This document shows, in pieces, positions 1-8,022 of a stretch of DNA of 37,440 nt; the first letter of the stretch is position 1, and every line of letters starts with the position of its first letter. The notes under the pieces are model-generated. The model saw nothing but the letters and a program-made list of their open reading frames with translations. It made no database searches and had not been told where the DNA came from. Source of the DNA: Clostridia bacterium (GTDB lineage: Bacteria > Bacillota > Clostridia > Oscillospirales > Acutalibacteraceae); NCBI GenBank assembly GCA_017521365.1, contig JAFXCT010000112.1, forward strand, positions 1 to 37,440, written 5' to 3'. The position numbers and the translations under genes are program-made.

Positions 1-1899
<1,899 letters not shown>

Positions 1900-1969
1900 T
1901 TATATTTTTTAAAGAATAAAGAAATGATTAATATTTTCGTGTGCGGGTGTGACATCAACATTTTTGCGC

Positions 1970-1993
1970 AAAAAAGGCCGCCCGAGGGGCGGC
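1970..1993 (-). terminator. Rho-independent terminator of the LRR lipoprotein gene
   Basis: Read on the minus strand, GCCGCCC (1993-1987) and GGGCGGC (1983-1977) form a 7-bp GC-only stem with a 3-base loop. It is followed by C and a run of T, 13 bases after the stop codon of the lipoprotein gene. Confidence 0.85.
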
Positions 1994-2005
1994 GCTACGC
2001 ATTTG

Positions 2006-2710
2006 TTATTCGTTTGTTGAGCTTTCTTCCGTTGTGTTTTCAACGGTTGCGGAAACTTCGGTTGTGCCGTTTTCAGCGGTGGAATTTTCTTCGGTTGATG
2101 CTTCTTCGGTTGACGCTTCTTCGGTAGATGCCTCGGTAACGCCGGCATTTTTATCACGGAAATAGATGCTGCTGTATTTTGCGGCAAACTCGTCAGCGGC
2201 GGAGCCGGTTTTACCGTAGACAATAAGCTCGGTGCAATACTTGAACGCATCGTCGTGAATTTCCGTTACGGTGTCGGGAATGTTGGCAATTCTGAGCGAC
2301 TGACAGCCGAGGAAGGCGTTTGCGCCGATTCTTGTAAGCGAGCCGGAATAGATTGTGAGATTCTGGAGCTTATACGCATTATAAAACGCCTCGTCCTCAA
2401 TTTCGGTATAAGTGCCGGGAATAATAACGGTAACGAGGGTAAGGCTTTCCTTGAAAATCCTGCCGAATTTCGTTACGGGCTTGCCGTTGATATTTGACGG
2501 CAGGCTGATATACGAATCGTAGCCCTTATAAGCGGTAAGCTCAATATGGTCGGAATATTCAAGGAATTTATATTTTTCGTTTTCGCCTTCTACGGGTGCT
2601 TCGGTAACAAGCTCCTCCGTAGTAGTTTCCTCAACGGGGTCGTTTCCGTTGCAGGCGGTAAAGCAGAGCAATGTACCGAGCGCAAGAAGCAGAGCAATAA
2701 TTCTTTTCAA
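2006..2710 (-). CDS. Lipoprotein with BspA-like leucine-rich repeats
   Basis: A 234-residue surface lipoprotein of unknown function. Residues 1-19 are a signal peptide, with lipobox FTAC and Cys20 as the lipidated residue. Residues about 45-175 hold short BspA/LRR_5-type repeats (pattern LTRIGANAFLGCQSLRIANI), the kind used for binding in many gut bacterial and phage surface proteins. The last 45 residues are low-complexity Thr/Glu/Ser with three tandem EASTE units, probably an extended spacer. The start is TTG, chosen because GAGGTG lies 7 bases upstream and the signal peptide begins there. It is transcribed away from the phage-like cassette at 2845 and ends in its own terminator. Location on the cell surface is well supported; the ligand is unknown. 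Confidence 0.8.
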   Translation of the reverse strand: MKRIIALLLALGTLLCFTACNGNDPVEETTTEELVTEAPVEGENEKYKFLEYSDHIELTAYKGYDSYISLPSNINGKPVTKFGRIFKESLTLVTVIIPGTYTEIEDEAFYNAYKLQNLTIYSGSLTRIGANAFLGCQSLRIANIPDTVTEIHDDAFKYCTELIVYGKTGSAADEFAAKYSSIYFRDKNAGVTEASTEEASTEEASTEENSTAENGTTEVSATVENTTEESSTNE

Positions 2711-2740
2711 AACAATTCACCTCATAATAAACTATTTTAC

Positions 2741-2769
2741 ATATTAGCACATAACAGTAAATATTTCAA
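2741..2769 (-). promoter_or_regulatory. Promoter of the LRR lipoprotein gene
   Basis: On the minus strand TTGAAA (2769-2764) and TAATAT (2746-2741) are 17 bases apart, about 30 bases before the TTG start codon. Confidence 0.6.
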
Positions 2770-2844
2770 CCGACAAAGCAACAATAACAAGCCGAGAACA
2801 AAGATTTTTTCGGTAAAAATGCAAAAAATACGCAAAAATGCCAC

Positions 2845-2873
2845 TTGACAACCGAACATTTGTTCTATAGAAT
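2845..2873 (+). promoter_or_regulatory. Strong sigma-A promoter of the phage-like lysis cassette
   Basis: TTGACA (2845-2850) and TAGAAT (2868-2873) are exactly 17 bases apart. This is the only good plus-strand promoter found ahead of the genes from 2973 to 6368. The spacer is almost filled by a LexA box. Confidence 0.8.
2853..2866. promoter_or_regulatory. LexA (SOS/DinR) box inside the cassette promoter
   Basis: CGAACATTTGTTCT matches the Gram-positive LexA operator CGAAC-N4-GTTCG at 9 of its 10 fixed bases. It lies wholly between the -35 and -10 boxes, so a bound LexA would block RNA polymerase. This predicts induction by DNA damage. Confidence 0.75.
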
Positions 2874-2881
2874 TAATATCA

Positions 2882-2933
2882 GAGCCGCAAAGCCACGTCT
2901 TTCCAAGCAACCATAGGGCGTGGCGGAGCGCTC
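2882..2933 (+). other. Structured 5' leader of the cassette mRNA
   Basis: The roughly 90-base leader contains GCCACG and CGTGGC arms (a 6-bp stem), enclosed by GAGC and GCTC arms (4 bp), with purine-rich internal loops. It starts within a few bases of the predicted transcription start. It does not match a riboswitch class I can name with confidence. Confidence 0.35.
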
Positions 2934-2972
2934 GGCGGAAAACATTACGAAACAAAAAATATGGAGGAATGA

Positions 2973-3338
2973 ATGAAAAACAGCAGCTGCAACCCACGAA
3001 TGCGACAGGGTGATGACGTAAGCACCGAGTGGTCGCAGGCTTCATACGAGGCGTGGTGCAGAAAAAACGCTGCCGAGTTCATTTCCTTCCCCGAAAAAAG
3101 AGTTGTTGACCTATACGAGGTGGTGCGTTCCGTTATAAAAAACGATTTTTCACCCGTTGAGCAAAGGGCAGCCGTGCTCCATTGGTACAAGGGGCTGAGC
3201 GTTGCCGCAGCGGCAAAAAAGGAAGGAACAAGCACAGCCAATATGTACAGGGCACTTGCACGGGGCAAGGAAAAGATACGGCTCGTTTTAAAGCACCTTA
3301 TTGACTGCGAGGAGTACAGAATCCCCGTTGACGATTAA
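2973..3338 (+). CDS. Phage-type regulator with a sigma-70 region 4-like helix-turn-helix
   Basis: A 121-residue cytoplasmic protein and the first gene of the cassette. Residues about 60-110 resemble the region 4 helix-turn-helix of sigma factors and phage late-gene activators: a helix starting FSPVEQRAAVLHWYKG, then GLSVAAAAKKEGTSTANMYRALARGKEKIR. I infer a DNA-binding role, perhaps timing expression of the lysis genes or a distant prophage operon. The N-terminal 55 residues carry no motif I recognise. A GGAGG lies 5 bases before this ATG. An overlapping ATG at 2969 opens only a short frame. The family is inferred from the helix pattern, not from a named match. Confidence 0.5.
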   Translation: MKNSSCNPRMRQGDDVSTEWSQASYEAWCRKNAAEFISFPEKRVVDLYEVVRSVIKNDFSPVEQRAAVLHWYKGLSVAAAAKKEGTSTANMYRALARGKEKIRLVLKHLIDCEEYRIPVDD

Positions 3339-3357
3339 CTTATGAAAGGAAGTAAAA

Positions 3358-3600
3358 ATGACAGAAAAATCACTTGACCGGCTTGCCGACGAATACTCAG
3401 AAACCATAAAAATTATTGACGAACAGATAGAAGCCTGCCGTGCGGACATCCGCCGTGCAAAGCTTGGCAGAAGAAACTTTATTCTTGACAATCTTAACCG
3501 CAAGCTGTCTGTGCTTTACGACCAGCGCAACGAGCTGGCCCAGACTCAGGCGCACCTGCGCCACTATTACGATAGCGAAGAATTGAGGTATGCCGTATGA
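3358..3600 (+). CDS. Small coiled-coil protein of the phage-like cassette
   Basis: An 80-residue charged protein of unknown function. Most of it (residues about 10-70) is predicted helix with heptad-like spacing of Leu, Ile and Ala, for example IKIIDEQIEACRADIRRAK and LNRKLSVLYDQRNELAQ, suggesting a coiled coil. There is no signal peptide or membrane segment. AAAGGAAG precedes the ATG. The stop overlaps the next start as ATGA, so translation is probably coupled. Small proteins like this often sit between regulatory and tail genes in prophages, but I cannot assign a function. Confidence 0.55.
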   Translation: MTEKSLDRLADEYSETIKIIDEQIEACRADIRRAKLGRRNFILDNLNRKLSVLYDQRNELAQTQAHLRHYYDSEELRYAV

Positions 3601-4169
3601 GAGAGTACCCGATTCGCATAAACAACGACGGCACCGTTGACGTAAACAGCGTAAACCAGTACATAGGCGAGCACAGCGCAACAAAGCTGGCAATAGAGCT
3701 CAACGACGAGCTCAAGGCCACCGGAATCAGGTACTATACGCTGTGCTTCGGCGCAGGCGCTGACAGCGCCTATCGGTACTGCGTTAAATTTTCAAGCGAT
3801 GCAATAACCGACCAATCCCCTTACGGATATACCGACGGCGGAAAGCTTTACTTTGCCATTCCCCAGGCGCTCACCGTATTCAGCACGCTGCAGGTTCAGG
3901 TTGAGGCACACAGCCTGGACGGTGCAGACAACCTTATCCGCACGGTAAAATCACCCGTGTTTGAGGTTAAGTTCAATAAATCCGTTATGGGTGAAGAAAC
4001 CATAATACCCGAAAGGCGCTTCGGAATAATCGAGGAGATGCGCAAGGCGCTTGACCGTGTCAACTCCGTTTCGGCAGAGCTTGATGCTATGCGCAAGGAA
4101 ATAGAAGGCTTCAGCGGCTCGGTTGACGAAATTGAAGCGCTGATTGACGAAAGCGGGGTGCTTGAATGA
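3597..4169 (+). CDS. Phage tail/baseplate-like protein
   Basis: A 190-residue protein. Residues 1-130 are rich in short beta strands: an opening like MREYPIRINNDGTVDV, then a strand-rich section up to FEVKFNKSVM. The layout resembles the N-terminal domain of baseplate upper proteins (BppU type) that attach receptor-binding proteins to a tail. Residues about 138-190 form a helical, coiled-coil tail (IIEEMRKALDRVNSVSAELD). It starts within an ATGA overlap with the gene upstream and ends in an ATGA overlap with the LRR protein downstream. Tight coupling to the LRR gene suggests the two products work together. The BppU resemblance is only structural in style and needs a profile search. Confidence 0.45.
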   Translation: MREYPIRINNDGTVDVNSVNQYIGEHSATKLAIELNDELKATGIRYYTLCFGAGADSAYRYCVKFSSDAITDQSPYGYTDGGKLYFAIPQALTVFSTLQVQVEAHSLDGADNLIRTVKSPVFEVKFNKSVMGEETIIPERRFGIIEEMRKALDRVNSVSAELDAMRKEIEGFSGSVDEIEALIDESGVLE

Positions 4170-5119
4170 GCCTCGTAACGCTGAAAACCAAGGTTGAACA
4201 GCTTATTGACAGGGTGCTCAGCTTCCCTGTCCTGACCGAGTACGCCGACACAAGCTACACCCGCCCGACCTGGTGGCTCCCCTACCCCGTGCTGACCGAG
4301 GGAAAGAGCGTGAACGAAATTTTTCTGCTGCTTGAGGTTGATGCAGACACGGCAGAATACGACGGCACGGATTTAAGCGGCACACCCGTTTTACCAAACG
4401 GCAAAAAGCAGTTCTGGAAAAGAATTGAGGGCACGCAGGTAGAGGGTGATATACCCGAGCTGCTTGAGGTTTACGCAAACTGTGCGGAGGAATGGTGCTT
4501 CAGCCATCAGTCGGTAACCGTCACGACGACGCTTGCAAATGCCAGAGCGATATACCCCAAGCTGCAGATAATCAGCGGCACACCTATGAAAATTTCATCG
4601 ACAATGAATACCCTGCCTGCCACGGGCAGACTCAGGATAATCAACTGCGAGGTACACGTTGACTCAAGCTCGCAGCTCAGCGGCATTTTCGCCTACTCGG
4701 GGCTTTTAAAAGCACCCGTTATAAGAGCCGACGTTGCCCTTCCTTACGCCTTCAACTCCTGCCTTTCTCTGACCGATGCAGGAGTTTTCGGCGGCGCGGT
4801 ATGCACGGGCGGAAACTACGCCTTCCAATACTGCACGTCACTTGAAAGGGTGCATATTTCCGAGCCCTGCACGGTTTCGTCCCTGACCTTCAACAAGTGC
4901 TCCTCGCTGCGGTACGTAACGGTTGACAAGGGCTTTTCGGGCTCGCTTTATCTTCACCACTCAACAAAGTATTCGTCTGAAACGCTTCACGCAATAATTG
5001 AAAACTACGCCGACTGCACGGGGCTTGGCGTTGTTTTTCAGGTAGGTGACGACAACCTTGAAAAAATTGATGCAGCCCACAAGCAGATGCTTGAGAGCAA
5101 GGGCATTGAATACAAGTAA
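4166..5119 (+). CDS. LRR receptor-binding-like (tail fibre-like) protein
   Basis: A 317-residue protein without a signal peptide. The N-terminal ~100 residues look like an attachment part with repeated PVLTE strings (SFPVLTEYADTS, PYPVLTEGKS). Residues about 120-290 are BspA-like leucine-rich repeats (YAFNSCLSLTDAGVF, YAFQYCTSLERVHIS, LTFNKCSSLRYVTV). In phages of gut Clostridia, such LRR proteins at the end of the tail module are likely receptor binders. Its place between a baseplate-like gene and an endolysin fits this. A leaderless LRR protein would leave the cell only on a particle or by lysis. It shares the repeat type with the lipoprotein at 2006-2710. The fold is clear; the role as an adhesin is inferred. 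Confidence 0.6.
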   Translation: MSLVTLKTKVEQLIDRVLSFPVLTEYADTSYTRPTWWLPYPVLTEGKSVNEIFLLLEVDADTAEYDGTDLSGTPVLPNGKKQFWKRIEGTQVEGDIPELLEVYANCAEEWCFSHQSVTVTTTLANARAIYPKLQIISGTPMKISSTMNTLPATGRLRIINCEVHVDSSSQLSGIFAYSGLLKAPVIRADVALPYAFNSCLSLTDAGVFGGAVCTGGNYAFQYCTSLERVHISEPCTVSSLTFNKCSSLRYVTVDKGFSGSLYLHHSTKYSSETLHAIIENYADCTGLGVVFQVGDDNLEKIDAAHKQMLESKGIEYK

Positions 5120-5132
5120 GGCGGTGCGGAAA

Positions 5133-5207
5133 ATGATACATTTTTTGTTTGTTTTTGAAGTGTACATAGCGTATTTTCTGCGTCTGCTTGAGGCGGTGTT
5201 TGCGTGA
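5133..5207 (+). CDS. 24-residue hydrophobic microORF overlapping the endolysin start
   Basis: ATG opens a 24-codon frame, MIHFLFVFEVYIAYFLRLLEAVFA, ending in TGA. Nearly the whole peptide is hydrophobic and could span the membrane once. Its stop overlaps the GTG start of the endolysin (GTGA), a typical coupled arrangement. A purine stretch GGCGGTGCGGA precedes it. It may be a lysis regulator or simply a translational coupler for the endolysin. It belongs to no family I recognise. Confidence 0.4.
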   Translation: MIHFLFVFEVYIAYFLRLLEAVFA

Positions 5208-5842
5208 TTTACCGCTCACCGTTCAAAGAAAAAAGCAGGCAGACCACCGCTTTCAAGAAGCAGGGAAATTGGAAGCTGGGCTACCACACGGGAGTTGACC
5301 GTGTGTGCGACACGGACCGCACGCTCGTTGCAATCTGTGACGGCGTTGTTACACGCACCTCAGGCTGCGGCAAAAGCTACGGCAACCACGTCGTTTACCG
5401 CACGGCTGACGGGAAATGCGTGCTTTACGCACACCTGAAAAGCAAGGCTGATTTGCCCGTAGGGGCGAAAGTAAAGGCCGGGCAGAAGCTCGGCACGATG
5501 GGCAACACGGGCAACAGCAGCGGCGCACACCTGCACATTGAAATCCAGAACTGTGCAACGTGGGGCTACGGCAAAAACCTGCTTGACCCGAACGAATATA
5601 TTGATTGGAACGATTTTACACAGGAAGGTGATTTTACGGCAAAAATATGGAAAAACGGCAGTACAGCCGAAAGGGTATACCAAACCGTTGCCGACTGCAA
5701 GGCAAAGAAAAACCATATCGGCTCGCTTTCGCCGAGAGAAGCCGCAACCTGCACGGCCATAGTTGACGGCTGTTATCTGCTGACCTATTCTGCCGGCACA
5801 ACGACGAAATGCGGCTTTGTGGCCTATTCGGGAGGTGTATAA
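5204..5842 (+). CDS. M23 family endolysin (LytM-type metallopeptidase) with C-terminal wall-binding-like region
   Basis: A 212-residue peptidoglycan hydrolase predicted to cut the peptide cross-links of the cell wall. The M23 zinc and catalytic residues are all present: His28 and Asp32 in HTGVD, His77 in YAHL, and His109 and His111 in HLHIE. Residues about 143-212 form a separate region, beginning after a short linker, that resembles the small C-terminal binding domains of phage endolysins. There is no signal peptide, so release must depend on the holin genes that follow. The start is GTG within the stop of the microORF. The stop codon TAA touches the ATG of the next gene. The enzyme class is firm. 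Confidence 0.88.
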   Translation: MIYRSPFKEKSRQTTAFKKQGNWKLGYHTGVDRVCDTDRTLVAICDGVVTRTSGCGKSYGNHVVYRTADGKCVLYAHLKSKADLPVGAKVKAGQKLGTMGNTGNSSGAHLHIEIQNCATWGYGKNLLDPNEYIDWNDFTQEGDFTAKIWKNGSTAERVYQTVADCKAKKNHIGSLSPREAATCTAIVDGCYLLTYSAGTTTKCGFVAYSGGV

Positions 5843-6103
5843 ATGACACTTGAGGAAATTGAGCACCGCATTGAAAAGACAGAAGCAGATATCAAAACGC
5901 TGTACAGCCGAACAAACAAATTCGGCGAGGAAATGGCGGTTGTGACAACGAAGCTTGACAATATTCTGATAACGCTCGGCGAATTAAAAGAGAGCGTCGG
6001 CAAGATAAATTCAAGGCCTGCAAGGCTGTGGGACAAAATTGTGCTCAGTCTTGCGGGCGCAGTTGCCGCCGCAATTGCAGCGGCAATAATATCAAATTTA
6101 TAA
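5843..6103 (+). CDS. xhlA: XhlA-like hemolysin/holin accessory protein
   Basis: An 86-residue protein with a charged coiled-coil N-terminus (residues 1-55) and one hydrophobic segment at the C-terminus (about residues 66-86, LSLAGAVAAAIAAAIISNL). This is the layout of XhlA, which in the B. subtilis prophage PBSX acts with the holin XhlB and the endolysin to lyse the host. GGAGGTG lies 5 bases before the ATG, inside the endolysin stop region. Here it sits between endolysin and holin, as in many Firmicutes lysis modules. The assignment rests on layout and context. Confidence 0.75.
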   Translation: MTLEEIEHRIEKTEADIKTLYSRTNKFGEEMAVVTTKLDNILITLGELKESVGKINSRPARLWDKIVLSLAGAVAAAIAAAIISNL

Positions 6104-6119
6104 AAGTAAGGAGTAAATA

Positions 6120-6368
6120 TTGAACATCAGCGATTATCTTTTTGAGCAGGGGCTTGCGGTAATCCCCCTGCTGAATGTCATAGGAAAAATTATAAAAGAA
6201 ACAAAATTCGTAAACGACCGGTACATACCCGTAATTCTGCTCGTAATCGGTGTTGCCTGTGCCTTCGGGATTATGGGCGTGTCGGCAGATTCGGCAATTC
6301 AGGGCGTACTGCTCACAGGCACGGCCGTTTTCGGCAATCAGCTCGTAAAACAGCTTTCTAATGCGTAA
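6120..6368 (+). CDS. Phage holin, Hol44/holin superfamily V type
   Basis: An 82-residue membrane protein expected to form the lesion that lets the endolysin reach the wall. It has an N-terminal amphipathic or membrane segment (residues about 10-28), a charged turn (KIIKETKFVNDRYIP) and two hydrophobic stretches (about 37-55 and 60-75). The central KIIKxTKxxxDRxIPxxLLxIG pattern is typical of clostridial Hol44 holins. The start is TTG with AAGGAG 6 bases upstream; no ATG fits. It is the last gene of the cassette, followed by an inverted repeat that can end transcription. Confidence 0.8.
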   Translation: MNISDYLFEQGLAVIPLLNVIGKIIKETKFVNDRYIPVILLVIGVACAFGIMGVSADSAIQGVLLTGTAVFGNQLVKQLSNA

Positions 6369-6389
6369 TTAAGTTAAATTAATCCTAAT

Positions 6390-6467
6390 ATGTCATTCTG
6401 AGCGAAATGAAGAATCTTTTGCATTTTAAGAATCTTCGGCTGTGCCTCAGAATGACATTTCTTTTTT
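6390..6467 (+). repeat. MITE-like inverted repeat, also a likely terminator of the lysis cassette
   Basis: ATGTCATTCTGAG (6390-6402) and CTCAGAATGACAT (6446-6458) are perfect 13-base inverted arms. Inner segments GAAGAATCTT and AAGAATCTTC extend the hairpin imperfectly. A T-rich run (6459-6467) follows. The arm TGTCATTCTGAGCG belongs to a dispersed repeat that I recall from several bacterial phyla. It could both end the holin transcript and mark an old insertion point. Confidence 0.65.
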
Positions 6468-6562
6468 ATAACACTACCGAATAATTACGGTAATAATTTA
6501 ATATCACTAAAAATTTTTTCTGCAAAAACTCAAAAACTGATAAAATTTCCAAACAAAAAATA

Positions 6563-6591
6563 TTGAAAAAGCGCTCACTTGGTGATATAAT
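6563..6591 (+). promoter_or_regulatory. Promoter of the CofE-like gene
   Basis: TTGAAA (6563-6568) and TATAAT (6586-6591) are exactly 17 bases apart, about 65 bases before the start codon. Confidence 0.8.
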
Positions 6592-6657
6592 AATTAAGTT
6601 GTTTTCGGCAACAAGGACAGTTCCGTTAATTTTTTATCTTCTGAGGAGATGTTTTAT

Positions 6658-7851
6658 ATGAGCCGTACTATCGGTACAGTATCACGCGGTGTCAGAGCCC
6701 CCATCATCAGAAACGGCGATGACATTGTAGAAATCGTTACCAATTCCGTGCTTGAGGCAAGCGAGGACGCAGGCTTCAAGTTCAACGACAGGGACATCGT
6801 TGCAATGACCGAGGCTATCGTTGCACGTGCACAGGGCAACTATGCTACGGTTGACGATATTGCAGCAGACGTAAAGGCAAAATTCGGCGGCGAAACCGTC
6901 GGCGTTATTTTCCCCATTCTCAGCCGCAACCGCTTTGCAATCTGCCTTCGCGGTATTGCAAAGGGCGCAAAGAAAATCGTGCTCATGCTCTCCTACCCGT
7001 CTGACGAGGTCGGCAACCACCTTATCAGCATTGACGCACTTGACGAAAAGGGTGTTGACCCCTACAAGGACGTGCTTTCACTCGAAAAGTACAGAGAGCT
7101 TTTCGGCTACGAGAAGCACACCTTCACGGGCGTTGACTACGTAGAATATTACGAGCAGCTTATCACCGAATGCGGCGCAGAAGCTGAAATCATTTTCGCA
7201 AACAACCCCAAAGCTATTCTTGACTACACAAAGAACGTTCTTTGCTGTGACATTCACACACGTGCACGCACAAAGCGCCTGCTCAAGGCTAACGGCGGCG
7301 AAATCGTGCTCGGCCTTGACGAAATCCTCAACGCACCCGTCAACGGCAGCGGCTTCAACGCAGATTACGGTCTGCTCGGCTCCAACAAGGCCACGGAAGA
7401 CCAGGTTAAGCTCTTCCCCCGCGACTGTCAGCCCGTTGTTGACGCTATTCAGGAAAAGCTCTTTGCCGCAACAGGCAAGAAAATTGAAGTTATGGTTTAC
7501 GGCGACGGCGCTTTCAAAGACCCCGTCGGCAAAATATGGGAGCTTGCAGACCCCGTTGTTTCCCCTGCTTACACCTCCGGTCTCGAGGGCACGCCCAACG
7601 AGCTTAAGCTCAAGTACCTTGCAGACAACGAATTCTCCGCTCTTTCCGGCGACGAGCTTAAAGAAGCTATCAAGGGCAAGATTCAGGAGAAGGACGACAA
7701 CCTTGTCGGCAAGATGGCTTCCGAGGGCACAACACCCCGCCGCCTGACAGACCTTATCGGTTCACTCTGCGACCTTACCTCCGGTTCGGGCGACAAGGGC
7801 ACACCGATTGTATTCATTCAGGGTTATTTCGACAACTACACAACGGAATAA
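6658..7851 (+). CDS. CofE-like protein (coenzyme F420-0:L-glutamate ligase family)
   Basis: A 397-residue cytoplasmic protein resembling the F420-0:gamma-glutamyl ligase family, which in archaea and actinobacteria adds glutamates to F420. Relevant segments include the N-terminal SRGVRAPIIRNGDDIVEIV, a central NDRDIVAMTEAIVARAQGNY (an E-A-I-V-A-R-A-x-G-N signature of CofE) and a C-terminal DDNLVGKMASEGTTPRRL. It is longer than classic CofE (about 250 residues), as in the clostridial branch. No other F420 gene is in the window, so the true acceptor is unknown and may not be F420. I chose ATG 6658 over ATG 6649 because GAGGAG is 9 bases upstream of it and directly touches the other. It is a single-gene unit with its own promoter and terminator. 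Confidence 0.7.
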   Translation: MSRTIGTVSRGVRAPIIRNGDDIVEIVTNSVLEASEDAGFKFNDRDIVAMTEAIVARAQGNYATVDDIAADVKAKFGGETVGVIFPILSRNRFAICLRGIAKGAKKIVLMLSYPSDEVGNHLISIDALDEKGVDPYKDVLSLEKYRELFGYEKHTFTGVDYVEYYEQLITECGAEAEIIFANNPKAILDYTKNVLCCDIHTRARTKRLLKANGGEIVLGLDEILNAPVNGSGFNADYGLLGSNKATEDQVKLFPRDCQPVVDAIQEKLFAATGKKIEVMVYGDGAFKDPVGKIWELADPVVSPAYTSGLEGTPNELKLKYLADNEFSALSGDELKEAIKGKIQEKDDNLVGKMASEGTTPRRLTDLIGSLCDLTSGSGDKGTPIVFIQGYFDNYTTE

Positions 7852-7870
7852 TTTACAATTCGTAATCAGC

Positions 7871-7910
7871 CACACCTCTGCAAGTTTAAATTTGCAGGGG
7901 TGTTTTTATT
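7871..7910 (+). terminator. Terminator of the CofE-like gene
   Basis: ACACCTCTGCAA (7872-7883) pairs with TTGCAGGGGTGT (one T-G pair) across a short loop and is followed by TTTTATT. Confidence 0.85.
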
Positions 7911-7913
7911 TGC

Positions 7914-7943
7914 TTGACAGAAATATGCTTTATACTTTAAAAT
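7914..7943 (+). promoter_or_regulatory. Promoter of the citrate synthase operon
   Basis: TTGACA (7914-7919) and TAAAAT (7938-7943) are 18 bases apart, just after the preceding terminator and about 80 bases before the start codon. Confidence 0.6.
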
Positions 7944-8022
7944 GTTAATATGTTATTGATAATATTGTTATAATCATCTGATATATTTTAATAAAAGGAA
8001 GAAAAGAAAGGAGCAAACGATA

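Noticed and set aside
2040-2140. Short tandem repeats in the lipoprotein gene as a CRISPR-like array
   Set aside because: They encode the EASTE repeats of the Thr/Glu-rich tail; there are no unique spacers.
2882-2935. Possible c-di-GMP riboswitch, because of a GCAAAGCC string in the cassette leader
   Set aside because: The other conserved elements of the GEMM-I aptamer and its two-stem layout are not visible, so I kept it only as a structured leader.
2969-3013. Alternative start at ATG 2969 for the first cassette gene
   Set aside because: That frame closes after 14 codons.
2845-6368. Complete prophage
   Set aside because: No integrase, terminase, portal, capsid, tail tube or recognisable attachment repeats; only tail-tip and lysis-type genes are present.
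7931-7936. TATACT as -10 box for the citrate synthase promoter
   Set aside because: It is only 11 bases from TTGACA; TAAAAT at 7938 gives a normal spacing.
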